From Flavobacterium fluviale (GTDB taxonomy: Bacteria > Bacteroidota > Bacteroidia > Flavobacteriales > Flavobacteriaceae), in the NCBI RefSeq assembly GCF_003312915.1, contig NZ_CP030261.1, positions 4,402,001-4,466,000 on the forward strand: a DNA stretch of 64,000 bases, given 5' to 3'. Below, in pieces: positions 7,310 through 15,463 of the stretch (position 1 is its first letter; each line of letters starts with the position of its first letter). A program made the translations under genes and the position numbers. The notes under the pieces were generated by a model. That model searched no databases. It saw only the letters and a list, made by a program, of their open reading frames with translations, and had not been told where the DNA came from.

Positions 7310-8569
7310 ATGAAAAAACTTAAACTAATTTTAATACTTATCGTAGGATTAAGTTTCGAAATTCAGGCGCAGGAGTTAGATGTAAATCTGCAGATTCGAC
7401 CACGTTTTGAATACCGTAATGGTTATAAAACCCTTATACCTGAGGGACAAAAAGGAACATCTCAAATATCACAGCGTTCCCGTTTAAATTTCAATTATAA
7501 ACAAGAAGATTTAATTGTAAAATTGACTCTTCAAAACACCAGAACTTGGGGAGACGTTGCACCAACAGCGGTTGCCGATAAAAATGGAGTTGCCGTTTTC
7601 GAAGCTTGGGCACAATATAATTTCACAGAAAAATGGAGCGCAAGAATGGGACGTCAGGTTCTTTCTTATGATAATCAGCGTATTTTTGGAGAACAAGACT
7701 GGGGACAGCAGGCACAAAGTCATGACGCGCTTACTGTAAGTTATCATACAGAAAGTCAAAAATTAGATTTTGGAGGTGCCTATAATTCTACTGCCGAAAA
7801 TACTTTTCAAACGCCTTACACTGTTGCCAATTATAAAGCTTTGCAATATGCCTGGTATCACAATCAATTCAATGAAGATTTAGGTTTGAGTTTTTTATTG
7901 CTGAATACAGGTTATGAATATGCCAACGCCGATGCCAAATTACTAGTAGATTACAAGCAGACGTTTGGACCTTACCTAACCTATAAAACGGGTAAAATAG
8001 ACAGCAGTTTCTGGGTATACGGACAAACTGGAAAAAGCACAGATTTACAAGTCAGCGCCTGGAATGCGGCAGCAAATTTTGGATATCAAATTACCGAATC
8101 TTTCAAAGCTGGATTAGGATATGAATTTTTATCTGGAAAAGATTCAAACGACGGAAGTTCAGTTATAAAATCTTTCAACCCGATATTTGGAACCAATCAC
8201 GGCTTTAATGGTTATATGGATTATTTCTACGTTGGAAACCATTTAAACAATGTCGGTTTACAAGATGCTTTCATCAAATTAAATTACAATATTGAGAAAT
8301 GGCAGTTTGCTTTAATGCCTCACGTATTTTTAGCTGCTGCTGATGTAGTTACGCCTTTAAACGAAAAATTAGATTCGTATTTAGGAACTGAGGTTGATGT
8401 TACTTTTGGTTATAATTTCAAAAAAGACATTACAGTTACAGGAGGTTATTCTCAAATGTTTGGCTCAAAAACAATGCAATTTATTAAAAATGGAGATGCA
8501 GGTCATACTAACAATTGGGCTTGGTTAATGGTTTCTGTGAATCCAAGAATTTTTAGCTGGAAAAAATAA
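7310..8569 (+). CDS. Alginate-export-family outer-membrane porin
   Basis: A 419-residue protein with a signal peptide (cleavage near IQAQ-E, residue 21) followed by alternating beta-strand sequence typical of the alginate export (AlgE-like) barrel family. ARMGRQVLSYDNQRIFGEQDW at about 104-124 is characteristic. It ends with a short basic tail rather than a clear terminal aromatic. Genes of this family often sit beside nitrate or nitrite genes in Bacteroidota, and here it follows narK; a role as an outer-membrane anion channel for nitrate or nitrite is an inference. A weak -7 candidate (TACCTTCG, 7282-7289) precedes it, and a strong terminator follows. Confidence 0.8.
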   Translation: MKKLKLILILIVGLSFEIQAQELDVNLQIRPRFEYRNGYKTLIPEGQKGTSQISQRSRLNFNYKQEDLIVKLTLQNTRTWGDVAPTAVADKNGVAVFEAWAQYNFTEKWSARMGRQVLSYDNQRIFGEQDWGQQAQSHDALTVSYHTESQKLDFGGAYNSTAENTFQTPYTVANYKALQYAWYHNQFNEDLGLSFLLLNTGYEYANADAKLLVDYKQTFGPYLTYKTGKIDSSFWVYGQTGKSTDLQVSAWNAAANFGYQITESFKAGLGYEFLSGKDSNDGSSVIKSFNPIFGTNHGFNGYMDYFYVGNHLNNVGLQDAFIKLNYNIEKWQFALMPHVFLAAADVVTPLNEKLDSYLGTEVDVTFGYNFKKDITVTGGYSQMFGSKTMQFIKNGDAGHTNNWAWLMVSVNPRIFSWKK

Positions 8570-8597
8570 TTTTTCCTCAAAATTAATTTATATTTTT

Positions 8598-8634
8598 TAC
8601 CCTTTTCCTATTTCGGAAAAGGGTATTTTTTTTT
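8598..8634 (+). terminator. Rho-independent terminator of the porin gene
   Basis: TACCCTTTTCC (8598-8608) pairs with GGAAAAGGGTA (8615-8625) around a 6-base loop and runs into a T-run ending at 8634. Confidence 0.9.
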
Positions 8635-8648
8635 CACCTAAAAGAAAC

Positions 8649-8677
8649 TTGTTATATAGTTTAATTAATTATATTTG
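8649..8677 (+). promoter_or_regulatory. Bacteroidota-type promoter of the small secreted protein
   Basis: TTG (8649-8651), an 18-base spacer and a perfect TATATTTG -7 element (8670-8677) lie 30 bases before the ATG at 8708. Confidence 0.7.
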
Positions 8678-8707
8678 AGCCGATTATGAACCCCAAATTC
8701 TATCCTA

Positions 8708-9073
8708 ATGAAACCATTTTTAAAGTTATCAATGTTAACTTTCATTGTAGCCCAGTCTGGCATTGCCCAAAAATACAATGATGATTTAATTTCTAAAAAC
8801 TCAGAAATAAATTTTGCCAAAACGCAAAAAAGAGGAATTAAAAAAAACAACATAGTTTATTATGTTGAGAACGATTTACAAACTATATCTGCCTACAAAA
8901 GAAGCAAATTGAAATGGCAGACCAATGTGATTTCCGTTTGTGGAGAACCCAAAAAGGGACAACCTGAAATTAGATATGTAGGTTATAATTCAGACAAACT
9001 GCTTATCGTAATGGGAAAACATCATTTTGCAGAAATTGACATAAACAGCGGCGTAACAACAATCGTTGGTTAA
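8708..9073 (+). CDS. Small secreted protein of unknown function
   Basis: A 121-residue protein with a likely signal peptide (residues 1-20, ending GIAQ-K). The mature part is basic and beta-rich, with a single Cys (C79); the C-terminal half reads like a small beta-propeller blade or immunoglobulin-like fragment (LLIVMGKHHFAEIDINSGVTTIVG). I do not recognise the family. It has its own promoter and terminator, so it is a single-gene unit between the porin and the FNR-like regulator. Any link to nitrate metabolism is by position only. Confidence 0.7.
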   Translation: MKPFLKLSMLTFIVAQSGIAQKYNDDLISKNSEINFAKTQKRGIKKNNIVYYVENDLQTISAYKRSKLKWQTNVISVCGEPKKGQPEIRYVGYNSDKLLIVMGKHHFAEIDINSGVTTIVG

Positions 9074-9113
9074 GATTAAAATAAAGAGATTTTTATAAAT
9101 CTAAATTATACAC

Positions 9114-9150
9114 TACCCTTTTTTCTGTCTGGAAGAAGGGTATTTTTATT
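9114..9150 (+). terminator. Terminator hairpin after the small secreted protein
   Basis: TACCCTTTTTTC (9114-9125) pairs with GGAAGAAGGGTA (9131-9142), including two G-U pairs, around a 5-base loop, followed by TTTTTATTT. Its stem resembles the terminator at 8598. Confidence 0.8.
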
Positions 9151-9361
9151 TGATCTTGGAAGAATTTATTTTGTTCTGTACGTCGTCTGGAATTCACAAA
9201 AAAAACAGTATTTATTCCTGCTTTCATTGCACAACGGAACGGGTTCTGTAATTCGATTTGTGGGAAGAAAAAAATAATCCATTCGACGTCGAAACGCACT
9301 GCACTGCGTCTCGACAATAAGAAACCTATGCAACTTTGTACCTTTGTAACTTTGTCCCTCA
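9151..9361. other. Non-coding gap with degenerate repeats
   Basis: No convincing gene is seen. It contains gcactgcactgcgtctcgac (about 9296-9315), related to gacgcactgcagtgcgtctc near 52,943, and a tttgtacctttgtaactttg stretch (about 9334-9353) related to the repeats at 48,030-48,062 and 52,694-53,035. Confidence 0.45.
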
Positions 9362-10066
9362 CTAAAAATATTTATGCTCCAAAATTTCTGAGCGCAATGC
9401 TGCAACTTCCAGAATTCCAATTCGTTTTCCAACTGTTTTAATCAGCGTTTCTTTTTTAAGACTTGAAATAATACGAATGGCCTGTTCTTCGGTAGTTCCT
9501 GCAAAATCGGCTATTTCTTTTCGGGAAAGATCGATATCAATTAAACCATCGATTTGTCCAAATTTTCGATGTATGTAAAGCAGTAAATCGATAACACGTT
9601 CACGGACATTCATATGTGCAATTTTGCGAATGTTGTTTTCACTTTTGTTTAATTCATCGGCATAAAACAACATAAGAGCGTATGTAAATTCAGGAACTTC
9701 TTTTAAAATTTCCAGCATTGTTTCGTTACTGAAATTACATAAAACAGTATCTTCTAAGGCATAGGCTCCAATTAAATACTTTTGCCCAGTTCCAAATCCC
9801 CGAAAGCCAATTATATCTCCATTTTTTGTCAGGCGGACAATTTGCTCACGGCCGTTAATTCCCGTTTTTACGGTTTTCACTTTTCCTTTGCATATAAAAT
9901 AAAGTCCGTGCAGTGGAGAACCTTCCGTAATAAAGCGATCGGATTTTTTACAGACTATATTTTGTTTTTTCGAAACATACTGCGTCATCTGCTCTAAATG
10001 CAGGTGTTTCTTTATAAAACAATTTTCGTTGGCACAGGAATAACAACTTATTTGCTCTTCTTTCAT
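9362..10066 (-). CDS. FNR-like Crp/Fnr-family regulator with four candidate cluster cysteines
   Basis: A 234-residue regulator with an N-terminal Cys motif, C8-x2-C11-x4-C16, a cyclic-nucleotide-binding-fold domain (about 25-145) and a C-terminal winged helix (about 175-225). C110 lies in EDTVLCNFSNETM, matching the position of E. coli FNR C122 when the first three cysteines are aligned to C20/C23/C29. An oxygen- or NO-sensing [4Fe-4S] cluster is therefore likely. The recognition helix (TEEQAIRIISSLKK) keeps Glu and Arg but has Ile where FNR has Ser212, so DNA specificity may differ. It is transcribed divergently from the nitrate reductase gene. Oxygen sensing is inferred, not shown. Confidence 0.88.
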   Translation of the reverse strand: MKEEQISCYSCANENCFIKKHLHLEQMTQYVSKKQNIVCKKSDRFITEGSPLHGLYFICKGKVKTVKTGINGREQIVRLTKNGDIIGFRGFGTGQKYLIGAYALEDTVLCNFSNETMLEILKEVPEFTYALMLFYADELNKSENNIRKIAHMNVRERVIDLLLYIHRKFGQIDGLIDIDLSRKEIADFAGTTEEQAIRIISSLKKETLIKTVGKRIGILEVAALRSEILEHKYF

Positions 10067-10124
10067 GACTTCTAATTTTTAGCAGATTAAAAAACTAATT
10101 TGTTGTTCGTCATTTTATTATCAT

Positions 10125-10132
10125 CAAAAATA
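10125..10132 (-). promoter_or_regulatory. -7 element of the FNR-like regulator gene
   Basis: Read on the minus strand, TATTTTTG matches TAnnTTTG exactly and lies 59 bases upstream of the regulator's start codon. It is back-to-back with the nitrate reductase promoter, with the palindrome at 10153-10166 between the two. Confidence 0.6.
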
Positions 10133-10152
10133 AAAAAATAAATTCAAAAATT

Positions 10153-10184
10153 AAGTATTTATACGTAAAAAATACTTATTTTTG
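10153..10184 (+). promoter_or_regulatory. Nitrate reductase promoter with palindromic operator
   Basis: AAGTAT-TT-ATACGT (10153-10166) is followed by TACTTAT (10173-10179), which overlaps a perfect -7 element TATTTTTG (10177-10184). The start codon is at 10247. The palindrome covers the -33 region, consistent with an activator replacing a weak -33 contact; it could also serve the divergent regulator gene. Confidence 0.65.
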
Positions 10185-10246
10185 TTTACGTAATTCATCT
10201 AGAGTGAAGCAGATTCGTTAAAGTAGTATTCAAAAACAGAACTGTA

Positions 10247-13200
10247 ATGCAAAATACAAAGATCAAAACCACTTGTTCCTATTGCGGCGTTGGATGCGGC
10301 ATAATCGTAACTAATGATGCCAAAAATGGTGTAATGGTTGAAGGTGACAAAGACCATCCTGTTAATAAAGGAATGCTGTGTTCTAAAGGAATGAATCTGC
10401 ACTACGTAGTTAACGACACATCTGATAGAATTCTGTATCCCGAAATGCGCGGAAGCAAATCATATCCGCTGGAACGTGTCACCTGGGATACTGCTTTGGA
10501 CCGCGCAGCTGCTGTTTTTTCTTCTATCATTAAAAAACACGGACCAGACAGCGTTGGTTTTTACATTTCTGGACAGTGTTTAACAGAGGAATATTACTTG
10601 GTAAACAAACTTGTAAAAGGTTTTTTGAAAACCAATAATATTGATACCAATTCAAGACTCTGCATGAGTTCAGCTGTCGTAGGTTACAAAAAAACTTTTG
10701 GAGAAGATTCTGTTCCAATTGCTTATGATGATATTGAATTGGCCGACACTTTTTTAATTACAGGAGCCAATCCAGCTTGGTGCCACCCTATTCTATTTCG
10801 ACGACTTGAAAAACATAAAGAGAAAAATCCTAAAATAAAAATAATTGTAATTGATCCAAGGCGAACAGATACTGCTGCTTTCGCCGATTTGCATTTGCAG
10901 ATTATTCCGGGTTCCGACATTATTTTATATCATGCCATTGCCAAACGAATCATCGAAAAAGGATATGTCGATCATGATTTTGTAAAAAATAATGCAGAAA
11001 ACTTTAAACAATACAAAGACCTAGTTTTAAACACGTCTTTAGAAAAAGCTTCTAAACTCTGTGGAATTTCTGTAAACGATATTAAACTGGCTGCAGACAT
11101 TATTGGTAAAGCAAAAGGTTTTATTTCGCTTTGGGCAATGGGTTTAAATCAAAGTGCAGTTGGCGTTGATAAAAATACGGCTTTACTCAATTTATCTTTA
11201 TTAACGGGACAAGTTGGAAAACCAGGATCTGGACCCTTTTCACTAACAGGGCAGCCCAACGCAATGGGCGGCCGCGAAGTGGGCGGAATGGCGACACTTT
11301 TGGCAGCGCATAAAGATATTGCAAATCCGACGCATCGAAAAGAAGTTGCGGATTTTTGGGGTGTTGACGAAATTTCAGATAAACCTGGATTAACCGCGAC
11401 TGAAATGTTTGAAGCATTAGAATCTGGAAAAATGAAAGCAGTCTGGATCATTTGCACCAATCCGTTAGTGAGTCTACCCGACTCCAGAAGAGCCGAAAAA
11501 GCGCTTAAAAATGCAAAATTTGTTGTAGTTCAGGATATTTCGCACAATGCAGACACAGCCAAATTTGCCGATTTATTACTTCCTGCAGCAGGATGGCTGG
11601 AAAAAGAAGGAACGATGACCAATTCTGAACGTCGTATTTCTTATCTGCCAAAAGGAATTAATGTGCCGGGAGAAGCTCTTCCAGATATTGAAATTCTAAT
11701 TCGCTTTGCAAAAAAAATGAATTTCAACGGATTCAATTTCAATGGCGCCGAAGAAATTTACAAGGAACATTGTGCACTTACGAAAGGAACTAACATCGAT
11801 ATTTCCTTCTTAAATTACAACCGTTTAAAAACCGAAGGGACTTTTCAATGGCCGGTTCCAGATTATGGACATCCAGGAACACCGAGATTATTTACCGATA
11901 AAAAATTCTACACGCCTTCTGGAAAAGCTATTTTCAACCTTCCTGTTTCTATCGAAAATACATCCGTGCAGCCAAATGCAGAATTTCCTTTTATACTAAC
12001 CACAGGAAGAATTCGCGATCAATGGCATACGATGACCAAAACTGGAAAAGTATCGAGGTTGCTAACGCATATTCCGAGTCCGGTTTTAGAAATAAATCCG
12101 ATTGACGCTTTTAAAAACGATATTAAAAATGGTGATATTGTTACCGTTACCAGTAAAAACGGAGAAGTCCGCGTAAAAGCAAAAGTGACAGATTCTATCA
12201 AAGAAAAGGTTGTTTTTCTGCCGATGCATTGGGGAAAGCAATTAGAAAATGATCTAAATCGAACCAATAATCTAACCAATACAGTAGTCGACCCAATTTC
12301 AAAAGAACCTGATTTTAAATATACTACCGTTTCGATTACCAAATATGTAAAACCTTTCCAGAAGATTGCAATTGTTGGCGCCGGCGCTGCTTCTTTCCGA
12401 TTCATTCAAAATTATCGTGAATTCAATTCAACCGATGAAATCATTGTTTTTTCGAATGAAGTAAATCCGTTTTACAACCGCGTTTTACTTCCAGAATATA
12501 TGACGGGAGAATTCAGCTGGGAACAATTATTAAAAGTAAAAGACGGCGAAACTTTTAATAAACTAAAAATCACCATGAAAGCTGGAGTTTCTATTGATAA
12601 AGTAGATACTAAATTAAAAACAATAATAGACAGTCACGGTGAAACACATACTTTTGATTCCCTAATTTTAGCAACTGGAAGCCGTCCTTTTGTTCCCGAA
12701 AATGCACAATTACATCTTCCAGGACGATTTACCGTAAGACGTAAAGAAGATGCAGATCGTTTAAAAAGACATCTCGACAGCACCAATCTTCCTCCAGAAG
12801 AACAACACGTTGTGATTATTGGCGGCGGATTGTTAGGTTTGGAATTAGCGGCAGCTTTAAAACATAAAAAAGTAAAAACTACAATTGTTCAAAGGGCTTC
12901 GCGTTTAATGGAACGTCAGCTGGATCGAATTTCAAGTAAGCTTTTGGCAGAAGAAGTACAGCTTCGCGATATTCAGATTTATTTTGATAATGAAGTAAGC
13001 ACGGTTTTCGAAACTGAGAATCCGAATGAGATTGAAATAGCTTTAAAGAGCGGTAAAATCATCACTGCAAATGCAATTGTGTACACGATTGGAACAATTC
13101 CGAATATTGAAATTGCGCGCGAAAGCGGTCTTGCCTGCGGACGCGGTGTAAAAGTCAATCAGTATTTACAAACTTCAAATCCTGATATTTTTGCTATTGG

Positions 13201-13762
13201 AGAAATAGCTGAATTCAATAATAAGTTATTCGGAATCACCTCTGCTGCCGAGGAACAGGCCGATATTCTGGCTAACTTTTTGGCAGGCGATATCAGCAGT
13301 TATTACAAAGGTTCGATTTTAATGAATATTTTAAAATTAGAAGATATAAATCTTTGCAGTATTGGCGATATTGAAATTCCCGAAAACGACGATTCGTACG
13401 AAGAAATTGTTTTTTCAGACTTGAAAAAACGTTACTATAAAAAATGTATTGTAAAAGATGATCTTTTGGTTGGCGCGATTTTGATGGGCGATAAAAACGA
13501 ATTTGCCGAATTCAAAACGATGATCGAAAGCAAAATAGAATTATCAGACAAACGAAATTTATTGCTCAGAGGAAGTTCAAATGCAAAACCTGTTTTAGGA
13601 AAACTAGTTTGTTCCTGCAGTCAGGTTGGTGCTGGAAATATAGAAGAAACTATTAAAAGCGGCGTAAACGATTTTACCGATTTATGCAAAAATACTGGCG
13701 CTGGATTAGGCTGCGGCAGCTGTAAAACAGAAGTTAAGGAGATTCTTGCTAAGTGTAGATGA
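10247..13762 (+). CDS. Fused assimilatory nitrate reductase: Mo catalytic subunit, FAD/NAD reductase and BFD-like [2Fe-2S] domain
   Basis: A 1171-residue cytoplasmic enzyme reducing nitrate to nitrite. Residues 1-700 are the bis-MGD catalytic part: the [4Fe-4S] motif uses C10, C13, C17 and C45, and C139 in SRLCMSSAVVGY is the expected molybdenum ligand. Residues about 702-1100 are a pyridine-nucleotide-disulfide-type reductase with two Rossmann motifs (VGAGAAS at 710-716; VVIIGGGLLGLELA at about 856-869), resembling the NirB N-terminus. The tail is a BFD-like domain with C1122, C1124, C1156 and C1159. In other bacteria the catalytic subunit and flavoprotein (B. subtilis NasC and NasB) are separate; here electron donor and reductase are one chain. 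No Tat signal is present. Confidence 0.93.
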   Translation: MQNTKIKTTCSYCGVGCGIIVTNDAKNGVMVEGDKDHPVNKGMLCSKGMNLHYVVNDTSDRILYPEMRGSKSYPLERVTWDTALDRAAAVFSSIIKKHGPDSVGFYISGQCLTEEYYLVNKLVKGFLKTNNIDTNSRLCMSSAVVGYKKTFGEDSVPIAYDDIELADTFLITGANPAWCHPILFRRLEKHKEKNPKIKIIVIDPRRTDTAAFADLHLQIIPGSDIILYHAIAKRIIEKGYVDHDFVKNNAENFKQYKDLVLNTSLEKASKLCGISVNDIKLAADIIGKAKGFISLWAMGLNQSAVGVDKNTALLNLSLLTGQVGKPGSGPFSLTGQPNAMGGREVGGMATLLAAHKDIANPTHRKEVADFWGVDEISDKPGLTATEMFEALESGKMKAVWIICTNPLVSLPDSRRAEKALKNAKFVVVQDISHNADTAKFADLLLPAAGWLEKEGTMTNSERRISYLPKGINVPGEALPDIEILIRFAKKMNFNGFNFNGAEEIYKEHCALTKGTNIDISFLNYNRLKTEGTFQWPVPDYGHPGTPRLFTDKKFYTPSGKAIFNLPVSIENTSVQPNAEFPFILTTGRIRDQWHTMTKTGKVSRLLTHIPSPVLEINPIDAFKNDIKNGDIVTVTSKNGEVRVKAKVTDSIKEKVVFLPMHWGKQLENDLNRTNNLTNTVVDPISKEPDFKYTTVSITKYVKPFQKIAIVGAGAASFRFIQNYREFNSTDEIIVFSNEVNPFYNRVLLPEYMTGEFSWEQLLKVKDGETFNKLKITMKAGVSIDKVDTKLKTIIDSHGETHTFDSLILATGSRPFVPENAQLHLPGRFTVRRKEDADRLKRHLDSTNLPPEEQHVVIIGGGLLGLELAAALKHKKVKTTIVQRASRLMERQLDRISSKLLAEEVQLRDIQIYFDNEVSTVFETENPNEIEIALKSGKIITANAIVYTIGTIPNIEIARESGLACGRGVKVNQYLQTSNPDIFAIGEIAEFNNKLFGITSAAEEQADILANFLAGDISSYYKGSILMNILKLEDINLCSIGDIEIPENDDSYEEIVFSDLKKRYYKKCIVKDDLLVGAILMGDKNEFAEFKTMIESKIELSDKRNLLLRGSSNAKPVLGKLVCSCSQVGAGNIEETIKSGVNDFTDLCKNTGAGLGCGSCKTEVKEILAKCR

Positions 13763-13807
13763 GTTTTTTTGTTTGAGGTTTCAAGTTTCAAGTTGTTGGA
13801 ACGTGCA

Positions 13808-13884
13808 CCTGAAACCTGAAACCTGAAACTTGAAACCTGAAACCTGAAACTTGAAACCTGAAACTTGAAACCTAAAACTTGAAA
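13808..13884. repeat. Tandem 7-bp repeat (cctgaaa/cttgaaa), eleven units
   Basis: Eleven consecutive 7-base units lie between the nitrate reductase and the rubredoxin-fused gene. An inverted partner (ggtttcaagtttcaag, 13778-13793) precedes them, so the stretch can fold as a long hairpin. A related array in opposite orientation lies at about 21424-21494. Confidence 0.9.
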
Positions 13885-13893
13885 CTAAAAAAA

Positions 13894-15324
13894 ATGGAAC
13901 TAACAAGATTAATAGTAAAAGGAGGCGTTATTTCGCCGGGGGAATTACGAGAAGTAATTGATATTGCATTGGAAGAAGGTCTCGATTCAATTTCTTTTGG
14001 TTCCAGACAGGATATTATTTTTCCGCATGGCTTTAAATCATTGGACAAAACGACTTTGGGCAAACATCACTTTGTTTATCCAGATCAAAAAAGCGGGAAT
14101 AATATTGTTTCTTCTTATGTTTCGACAGATATTTTTAGAAATACAAACTGGCTTACTGGAAATCGTTTTTTATATATTTTAGAAGAATTTAAAGAACAGC
14201 CCAAATTAAAAGTCAATATAACAGATCCAAAACAGCAGCTTGTTCCCTTATTCACAGGTCATATAAACTTTATTGCTTCAGAGCACGAAGATTACTGGTA
14301 TTTGTATATTCGTCTTCCCCAATGGGAAAAAATGCAGGTTTATCCTGTTTTAATTTACAGCTGGGATCTGGCGAAAACCTATTACGAAATTGAAAAAATA
14401 ACCGACGAAACTGCCATAGATATAGAATTACTTTTTACTTTGGTCAGCGAAGCATTAGATACTAATAATCGAACAATTGATAAACCTTTAAAAGTTCCTT
14501 TTTATCCGTTTCCGTATTACGAAGGAATGAATAGAATGGGGATTGATCAATATTGGCTGGGATTATACTGGCGCAATAATCTGTACGATCTCGATTTTTT
14601 AAAAGAAATGTGCGATTTGTGTTTTGAATGCAAAATTGGTAAAATCTGTATTACACCTTGGAAATCATTCATTATTAAAGGAATTCCGAAAGACCGTAAA
14701 TTAGAATGGGAAAAATTTTTAGGTAAAAGAGGAATCAACGTACGTCATTCTTTACTAGAATTAAATTGGCATTTGCCTGTTGCAATGGAATGGGCGCTAA
14801 ATCTCAAAACGTTTTTGGTACGCACACTCGACCAGTTTGACATCAGCACCTACGGATTAAATTTTGGAATTGCAGAATACAATCGTGACGGCCACTATTT
14901 TACTTCGATTGTAATCGAAAAAAACGAACTTCCTGCAGCTTTAGAATCCATCAAAATTAGAGACACTTATAATGTATTGTCTGCTAAGAATTTTGATCCC
15001 AATACAAGAGAATACATTGTTCACTCACAGGATATTGACAAACTGGAACTTCCGACAATTTTAATTGAATTAAGCCGAAAATATTTTGAAGAGCTTGGAA
15101 ATTCAACTATAGAAACAACCGAAAATCCACAGAAAAAAGAAAAACCACAATTGGATATTTATCAATGCCAAGAATGTTTAACGCTTTACAATTCTGAGTA
15201 CGGAGATGAAACTCAAGGAATTCCAAAAGGTATTTTGTTTGAAAATCTGCCAGAAACATATTGCTGCTCTCTTTGTGAAGCTCCTAAAAGTAATTTTAAA
15301 ATTTTGGAAGCCGTTGAGCATTAG
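13894..15324 (+). CDS. Nitrite/sulfite reductase-like protein with C-terminal rubredoxin domain
   Basis: A 476-residue protein. The N-terminus (LTRLIVKGGVISPGEL, about 3-18) and the middle segment (GKICITPWKSFII, about 250) resemble the ferredoxin-like half-domains of siroheme nitrite/sulfite reductases, including the TPW motif also seen in CobG-type proteins. A C-terminal rubredoxin domain (about 421-470) has two Cys pairs, CQEC and CSLC. I do not see a full siroheme/[4Fe-4S] Cys set; only CDLCFEC clusters before the TPW motif. The start is the ATG at 13894; an upstream in-frame TTG (13879) lies inside the tandem repeat. It follows the nitrate reductase and may carry electrons to nitrate or nitrite reductase (inference). 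Confidence 0.78.
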   Translation: MELTRLIVKGGVISPGELREVIDIALEEGLDSISFGSRQDIIFPHGFKSLDKTTLGKHHFVYPDQKSGNNIVSSYVSTDIFRNTNWLTGNRFLYILEEFKEQPKLKVNITDPKQQLVPLFTGHINFIASEHEDYWYLYIRLPQWEKMQVYPVLIYSWDLAKTYYEIEKITDETAIDIELLFTLVSEALDTNNRTIDKPLKVPFYPFPYYEGMNRMGIDQYWLGLYWRNNLYDLDFLKEMCDLCFECKIGKICITPWKSFIIKGIPKDRKLEWEKFLGKRGINVRHSLLELNWHLPVAMEWALNLKTFLVRTLDQFDISTYGLNFGIAEYNRDGHYFTSIVIEKNELPAALESIKIRDTYNVLSAKNFDPNTREYIVHSQDIDKLELPTILIELSRKYFEELGNSTIETTENPQKKEKPQLDIYQCQECLTLYNSEYGDETQGIPKGILFENLPETYCCSLCEAPKSNFKILEAVEH

Positions 15325-15463
15325 CTTTTTCTATAAAAAACTTAACATATCGGTATTCAAAAATTGCGTATATTTAGCTTAACTAAGAATTTATACCAAA
15401 ACATTGTACTTCAGCTGTTGTTTAATTCTTAGCTATCGTCTATTACTCAATAAAAATACAGTT

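Noticed and set aside
13879..13893. TTG start for the rubredoxin-fused gene
   Set aside because: The TTG belongs to the 7-bp tandem repeat (cttgaaa); the ATG at 13894 begins the conserved part.
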